Assembly: GCA_043815465.1 (NCBI GenBank)
Contig: JBDRIW010000033.1
Coordinates: 1-17,953, forward strand
Origin: JBAZFF01 sp043815465
Lineage (GTDB): Bacteria > Patescibacteriota > Minisyncoccia > Minisyncoccales > RBG-13-42-11
DNA length: 17,953 nt
Reading direction: 5' to 3'
Position 1 is the stretch's first letter. Each line of letters starts with the position of its first letter. A program made the translations under genes and the position numbers. Positions 14,125-17,953 of the stretch are shown piece after piece. The notes beneath the pieces are model-generated. The model saw only the letters and a list, made by a program, of their open reading frames with translations, made no database searches and had not been told where the DNA came from.

Positions 14125-15759
14125 ATGAAAAAGACTATTCTCATCGGTGGAGTGGCGGGACAAGGATCTGCTGTTACTTCCCGTTTCATAGGTAAAATAT
14201 TCTGTCGTTTAGGATATTTTGTTTTTAATTACAGAGACTACCCTTCTTTAATCAGGGGTGGTCATAATTTTAATGTTTTAGAAATTTCAGATAAGCCAGT
14301 TTTTTCTCAGGGAGAAAAATACGATATAATATTGGCTTTAGGTCAAAAAACAATAGATATCCATCAGAAAAATCTTAAAGATGGTGGATTTATTTTAGGT
14401 AATTCAAAATTAAATTCAGATAAGTTAAGAGGGATAGATATGGATGAAGTTATCAAAAAATTAGATGGACCTAAAATATTAGAGAACGATATTCTAATAG
14501 GATGGTTATTTAAATATTTTGGAGTAGCAGAAGATTTCTTGTTTGAAGAAGCTAAAAAAGAATTTGGTGATAAATCAGATATAATTAAAAAAGCCATAGA
14601 AGAAGGGCTTAATATGGCTGAAGAAACAGAAAAGATTAATAAAATCGGAGGTGGAAATTATCTTCTATCTGGGAATGAAGGAGTTTCTATAGGAGCTTTA
14701 AGTGCGGGAATGGATATTTATTTAGCTTATCCCATGACTCCAGCTACTGCAGTTCTTCATTATTTAGCTAAAAAAGAAAAAGAATATAATATTATTGTTT
14801 CTCAACTAGAAAATGAGATAGCAGTAGTAAACGCTGCCCTAGGAGCTTCTTTCACCGGAGCTAGAGTCATGGTTGGTACTTCTGGTGGAGGATTTGCTTT
14901 GATGACAGAGGCCATAAGTTTGTCTGGTATCTCTGAATTACCCCTAGTTGTTTATTTGGGACAAAGATCAGGACCTGCTACAGGGGTTCCTACCTATACC
15001 GCTCAAGCAGACTTAAAGTTTGTCGTTAATGCTGGACAAGGAGAATTTCCCAAGGTGGTTGTTGCTCCTGGAGATGCTCAGGAATCAATATTAAGAACAG
15101 AGGAGTCATTTTATCTTTCTAGCAAATATAGAATTCCAGTAATTGTTGTTTCAGATAAACATTTGGGAGAGTCAGATTATTCTTCTAAAGAATTAAATAA
15201 TTCTAAATTATCAAAAGAAAGATTTTTAATTGATAATCCTTCCAAAGATTATAAAACTTATCAGATTACTGATAATGGCATTTCCCCTGCTGCAGTACCA
15301 GGACAAGGTCCAATTGTTAGAGCTACTAGTTATGAGCATGATGAATATGGACATACCATAGAGGATGCTGAGTCTACGATAAAAATGAATGACAAGAGAA
15401 CGAAAAAATATAAAGGAATTAGAGATGAAGTAAGCAAATTAAATCCAGTCACAATTTATGGAAAAGGAAAGAATTTAATAGTCGGTTGGGGTTCAACCAA
15501 GGGAGCAATAGTAGATGCTCTGCCTGAGTTAGAAGACTTTAGATTCCTTCAAGTTTCTTATATTAATCCTTTTCCTAAAGAAATAGTGAAAAAAGAAATA
15601 GAAAAATCAGATAAAGTTGTTTTAATAGAAAATAACGCTACAGGATTGCTGGGAGATATTATAACCGAACAAACAGGATTAGATGTTCAAAAAAAGATTT
15701 TAAAATATGATGGTCGTCCGTTCACCGCAGATTATATTATAAGAGAAATAAAGAAATAA
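14125..15759 (+). CDS. korA: 2-oxoacid:acceptor oxidoreductase, fused gamma-alpha subunit
   Basis: With the next gene it forms a CoA-acylating 2-oxoacid:ferredoxin oxidoreductase. The gamma domain (1 to about 170) starts with 'ILIGGVAGQGSAVTSRFIG' and includes 'RDYPSLIRGGHN' (38-49). The alpha domain (about 183-544) has the 'GNEGVSIGALSAGMDIYLAYPMTPAT' block (183-208), a variant of the YPITP 2-oxoacid motif. It also has 'QLENEIAVVNAALGASFTGARV' (227-248, with the conserved Glu) and 'QRSGPATGVPTYTAQADL' (280-297). This gamma-alpha order is the fused form known from Sulfolobus-type enzymes. I start it at ATG 14125; an upstream TTG at 14089 would overlap the promoter and glmS. Pyruvate, 2-oxoglutarate or a branched-chain substrate cannot be separated by sequence alone, so the symbol is provisional. 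The glmS stop lies 28 bases upstream. Confidence 0.9.
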   Translation: MKKTILIGGVAGQGSAVTSRFIGKIFCRLGYFVFNYRDYPSLIRGGHNFNVLEISDKPVFSQGEKYDIILALGQKTIDIHQKNLKDGGFILGNSKLNSDKLRGIDMDEVIKKLDGPKILENDILIGWLFKYFGVAEDFLFEEAKKEFGDKSDIIKKAIEEGLNMAEETEKINKIGGGNYLLSGNEGVSIGALSAGMDIYLAYPMTPATAVLHYLAKKEKEYNIIVSQLENEIAVVNAALGASFTGARVMVGTSGGGFALMTEAISLSGISELPLVVYLGQRSGPATGVPTYTAQADLKFVVNAGQGEFPKVVVAPGDAQESILRTEESFYLSSKYRIPVIVVSDKHLGESDYSSKELNNSKLSKERFLIDNPSKDYKTYQITDNGISPAAVPGQGPIVRATSYEHDEYGHTIEDAESTIKMNDKRTKKYKGIRDEVSKLNPVTIYGKGKNLIVGWGSTKGAIVDALPELEDFRFLQVSYINPFPKEIVKKEIEKSDKVVLIENNATGLLGDIITEQTGLDVQKKILKYDGRPFTADYIIREIKK

Positions 15760-15763
15760 AAAT

Positions 15764-16630
15764 ATGGAAGCAAAAGATTTTAATACAAAAGAAGAAAATA
15801 CTTGGTGTCCAGGATGTCCTAATATGGGAATTAGCCAAGCAGCAAAAACTGCTTTAGCTGAATTGGTTAATGAAGAAAAAATTAAAGCTAAAGACATAGT
15901 TATTTCTACTGGGATAGGTTGTCATGCAAAGATGTATGATTATATAAATGTTAATGGATTTTATGGTTTGCATGGTAGAACAATACCTGTTGCTTTGGGA
16001 ATTAAAATTGGAAATCCAGAATTAACCGTAGTAGGGTTTGGAGGAGATGGCGATACTTATGCTGAAGGAATAGCTCACTTTGTTCAGAACTGTAAACACA
16101 ATGCCAATATGACTATGTTAGTTCATGATAATCAGACATTTTCTTTAACTACTGGTCAGTCTACTCCTACCTCCGAAAAGGGTTTTATCGGAGCTTCTAC
16201 CCCTTTTGGAGAAACAGAAGACCCAATAAATCCAATTACCCTAGCCTTGGCTAGCGGAGCTAGTTTTGTAGCTAGAAGTTACGCTCTAGACCCTGTTCAT
16301 TTAAAAGAAACAATAAAGAAAGCAATAGAACATAAAGGATTTTCTTTCGTGGAAATAATACAGCCTTGTATAATATTCCACAATACAGTTTCTTATTTTA
16401 AGGATCATATTTATAAGCTAGAGGATAATGATTCTCAAGACTTTAGCAAAGCTTTGGAGCTATCCAGAGAATGGGATTATTCTTTTGATAAAGACAAGAA
16501 AGTTTCAATGGGTACATTTTATGAAATAAAAAAGGCCACTTTTGAAGATAGGTGGTCTCAGCTAGGAAAGCCTAGTTATCTAATAGATAGAAAAATAGAT
16601 TGGGGTAAACTTTCAAAAGAGTTTAAATAG
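15764..16630 (+). CDS. korB: 2-oxoacid:acceptor oxidoreductase, beta (TPP-binding) subunit
   Basis: The catalytic partner of the fused gamma-alpha subunit, carrying thiamine diphosphate and a [4Fe-4S] cluster. 'TWCPGCPN' supplies C15 and C18, 'GIGCHAKM' C53 and 'IIQPCIIF' C202: four cysteines in the spacing expected for cluster ligands in this family. The TPP/Mg site is 'GFGGDGDTYAEG' (91-102) with 'HDNQTFSLTTGQSTPT' (121-136). Its 288 residues match the usual beta subunit. It starts 4 bases after korA and is clearly co-transcribed. No separate ferredoxin-like delta subunit follows, consistent with two-subunit enzymes that pass electrons to a free ferredoxin. Its stop is only 2 bases from the convergent murA stop. 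Confidence 0.92.
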   Translation: MEAKDFNTKEENTWCPGCPNMGISQAAKTALAELVNEEKIKAKDIVISTGIGCHAKMYDYINVNGFYGLHGRTIPVALGIKIGNPELTVVGFGGDGDTYAEGIAHFVQNCKHNANMTMLVHDNQTFSLTTGQSTPTSEKGFIGASTPFGETEDPINPITLALASGASFVARSYALDPVHLKETIKKAIEHKGFSFVEIIQPCIIFHNTVSYFKDHIYKLEDNDSQDFSKALELSREWDYSFDKDKKVSMGTFYEIKKATFEDRWSQLGKPSYLIDRKIDWGKLSKEFK

Positions 16631-16632
16631 AA

Positions 16633-17907
16633 TTATATTTTTTCTATTTGAGCCCCCAGTTTTTTTAATTTTAGTTCTATATTTTCATGACCTCTCTCTA
16701 TTTGAGAGATGTTTTCAATTATACTTTCTCCCTTTGCGGCCAAAGCAGCTAAAATTAGAGCTGCTCCAGATCTAATATCAGAAGTATTTATTTTATTTCC
16801 AATCAATTCTTTTTTCCCAAATATTAAAGCTCTATGAGGGTCTGTTATTTCAATATCAGCTCCAAGTTTTCTTAATTCATGAAGATGTTGAAATCTATTT
16901 TCATAAAGAGGATCATGTATTAAGCTTTTTCCTTCTGCTTGGGTTAATAACACAGATGTTTGGGGCTGTAAGTCTGTTGGAAAACCAGGGTATGGTAATA
17001 CTTGAACAATGGCGGGAGAAAATTTGTTACTGGGCTCCATTAAAATATCTTCACTCCCTGAGTCATTTTCTACTATTTTAAAGTTAACTCCTATAATTTT
17101 CATTATTTTTAAGAATAAAGACATATGACGAGAGTTTATGTTTTTTATTCTTCCTATTCCATTAGTTAAGGCAAAAGCAATCATAAATGTTCCTGCCTCT
17201 AGTAAATCAGGACATATTTTAAACTCAGCTCCATTTAATTTTTCTACTCCCGTAATAGTAATAGTATGATTTCCTATTCCCTCCACTTGAGCCCCCATCT
17301 TATTTAATAATATTCCTAAATCTTGTACTTGTGGTTCTGCTGCAGCTAACTCAATTTTTGTTTCTCCCCTTATTGAAGCTGCAAACATCATTAATATTTC
17401 TGTAGCTGTTACTGAAAATTCTTTTAAAACAATTTTTTGTCCTTCTAAATTATCTGGTACTTCAAAGTGATAGAATCCATCTTTTTCTTCTACCCTAACT
17501 CCAAATTCTTTTAAAGCTTCAATATGAGTAGAAATTGGTCTTAATCCTATTTTATCTCCTCCTGGATGAGGAACTTTTATTTTTTTAAATCTAGCCAAAA
17601 GAGGGCCTATTAATAATACAGAAACTCTCATTTTTTCAAATAAGTCTAAAGGTATTTTCTCTGGGTCTATATTCTCCGGGTCTATTTTTACTTTTCTTTG
17701 ATTAATCCATTCTACTTTAGCTCCCATTCTTTCTAATATCTTAATTTGGTCTGCAACATCAGAAACTAAAGGAAGATTATCTATTATAGATGGCTCTTTT
17801 GAAAGCAAAACAGCGGAGAGACAAGCTCCGGCTGAGTTTTTATACCCTGAAATTTCCACTTCTCCAGCTAAATTAACACCTCCTTTTATTAGAAATTTGT
17901 CTTGCAT
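16633..17907 (-). CDS. murA: UDP-N-acetylglucosamine 1-carboxyvinyltransferase with Cys-to-Asp active site
   Basis: Transfers enolpyruvate from PEP to UDP-GlcNAc, the first committed step of peptidoglycan synthesis. The 424-residue protein has the complete EPT fold. Conserved sites are 'SGYKNSAGACL' (K23, N24), 'GLRP' (R123), 'PYPGFPTDLQPQ' (general base D312), 'YENRFQH' (R338) and 'SDIRSGAALI' near the C-terminus. The active-site loop reads 'PHPGGDKIGLRP' (113-124): D118 stands where the E. coli enzyme has Cys115, the residue alkylated by fosfomycin. The same natural change is known in Mycobacterium, Chlamydia and Borrelia MurA, which stay active but are fosfomycin-resistant. The gene is convergent with korB and is transcribed from the consensus-like promoter at 17921-17949. 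Confidence 0.96.
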   Translation of the reverse strand: MQDKFLIKGGVNLAGEVEISGYKNSAGACLSAVLLSKEPSIIDNLPLVSDVADQIKILERMGAKVEWINQRKVKIDPENIDPEKIPLDLFEKMRVSVLLIGPLLARFKKIKVPHPGGDKIGLRPISTHIEALKEFGVRVEEKDGFYHFEVPDNLEGQKIVLKEFSVTATEILMMFAASIRGETKIELAAAEPQVQDLGILLNKMGAQVEGIGNHTITITGVEKLNGAEFKICPDLLEAGTFMIAFALTNGIGRIKNINSRHMSLFLKIMKIIGVNFKIVENDSGSEDILMEPSNKFSPAIVQVLPYPGFPTDLQPQTSVLLTQAEGKSLIHDPLYENRFQHLHELRKLGADIEITDPHRALIFGKKELIGNKINTSDIRSGAALILAALAAKGESIIENISQIERGHENIELKLKKLGAQIEKI

Positions 17908-17920
17908 AATCAGTATTTTT

Positions 17921-17949
17921 ACTCTACAATAAACGATAACTTATGTCAA
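17921..17949 (-). promoter_or_regulatory. Promoter for murA
   Basis: On the minus strand, a perfect TTGACA (17949-17944) is followed by a 17-base spacer and TAGAGT (17926-17921). The murA ATG (17907) is 13 bases past the -10 box, so the 5' leader would be only about 6-8 bases, too short for a Shine-Dalgarno sequence. Confidence 0.7.
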
Positions 17950-17953
17950 AAAA
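17943..17953 (+). CDS. Possible start of a divergent + strand gene (Met-Ser-Lys...), cut by the window edge
   Basis: ATGTCAAAAAA begins at 17943 and runs off the window. TACAAT (17925-17930), a 5-of-6 -10 match, lies 12 bases upstream on the + strand and overlaps the murA -10 box on the other strand. Only three codons are visible, so product and even existence are uncertain. Confidence 0.25.

Noticed and set aside
1..17953. Alternative genetic code with TGA read as glycine
   Set aside because: TGA terminates three genes, two of them in ATGA overlaps with the next start, and I noticed no in-frame TGA within the conserved proteins.
1..17953. CRISPR array, insertion sequence or prophage
   Set aside because: No regularly spaced repeats, transposase, terminal inverted repeats, integrase or phage structural genes were seen; the only exact long repeat noticed is the in-frame pair at 5048 and 5207.

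Overview
The window is AT-rich bacterial chromosome, densely packed with genes. All but one complete gene lie on the + strand, many overlap by a few bases, and no gap exceeds about 105 bases. MurA, GlmS, RsmI and a bacterial-type dimeric GlyRS mark it as bacterial. TGA is used only as a stop (M16 peptidase, metG, the FN3 gene), which argues against the TGA=Gly code of Gracilibacteria/Absconditabacteria. The AT bias, AGA-dominated arginine codons, absence of visible Shine-Dalgarno sequences, shortened RsmI, free-standing LAGLIDADG genes and a Cys-to-Asp MurA together suggest a Patescibacteria/CPR lineage, perhaps Parcubacteria. That assignment is inference from style, not a phylogeny.

Layout: (1) 1-1209, the 3' part of a secreted or surface-type fibronectin type III repeat protein. 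(2) 1253-4871, an overlapping run of glyS, an M16 zinc peptidase and an AI-2E family membrane protein, ending at a possible terminator. (3) 4976-8895, a promoter region, a free-standing LAGLIDADG endonuclease-like gene with two N-terminal helix-turn-helix units, then rsmI, metG and tatD. (4) 8961-14096, leuS, a second free-standing LAGLIDADG gene with one N-terminal HTH, and glmS, whose start lies inside the end of the second LAGLIDADG gene. (5) 14125-16630, a two-gene 2-oxoacid:ferredoxin oxidoreductase (fused gamma-alpha subunit plus beta subunit) with its own predicted promoter. (6) 16633-17907, murA on the minus strand, convergent with korB and driven by a promoter with a perfect TTGACA box at the right edge. 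A further + strand gene may begin at 17943.

Functionally this is mostly core biology: three aminoacyl-tRNA synthetases (Gly, Met, Leu), a 16S rRNA methyltransferase, a TatD nuclease, and two steps of cell-wall precursor supply (GlmS makes glucosamine-6-phosphate, MurA commits UDP-GlcNAc to peptidoglycan). The oxidoreductase pair links 2-oxoacid oxidation to ferredoxin and CoA.

The most unusual content is the two intact LAGLIDADG genes fitted between housekeeping genes. One carries an internal tandem duplication with an exact 26-base DNA repeat; the other overlaps the glmS start. Also notable are start codons placed 6-7 bases after -10 boxes, suggesting leaderless mRNAs, and a MurA active-site change predicted to give intrinsic fosfomycin resistance. 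I found no CRISPR array, tRNA, rRNA, insertion sequence, defence system or clearly new multi-gene system.
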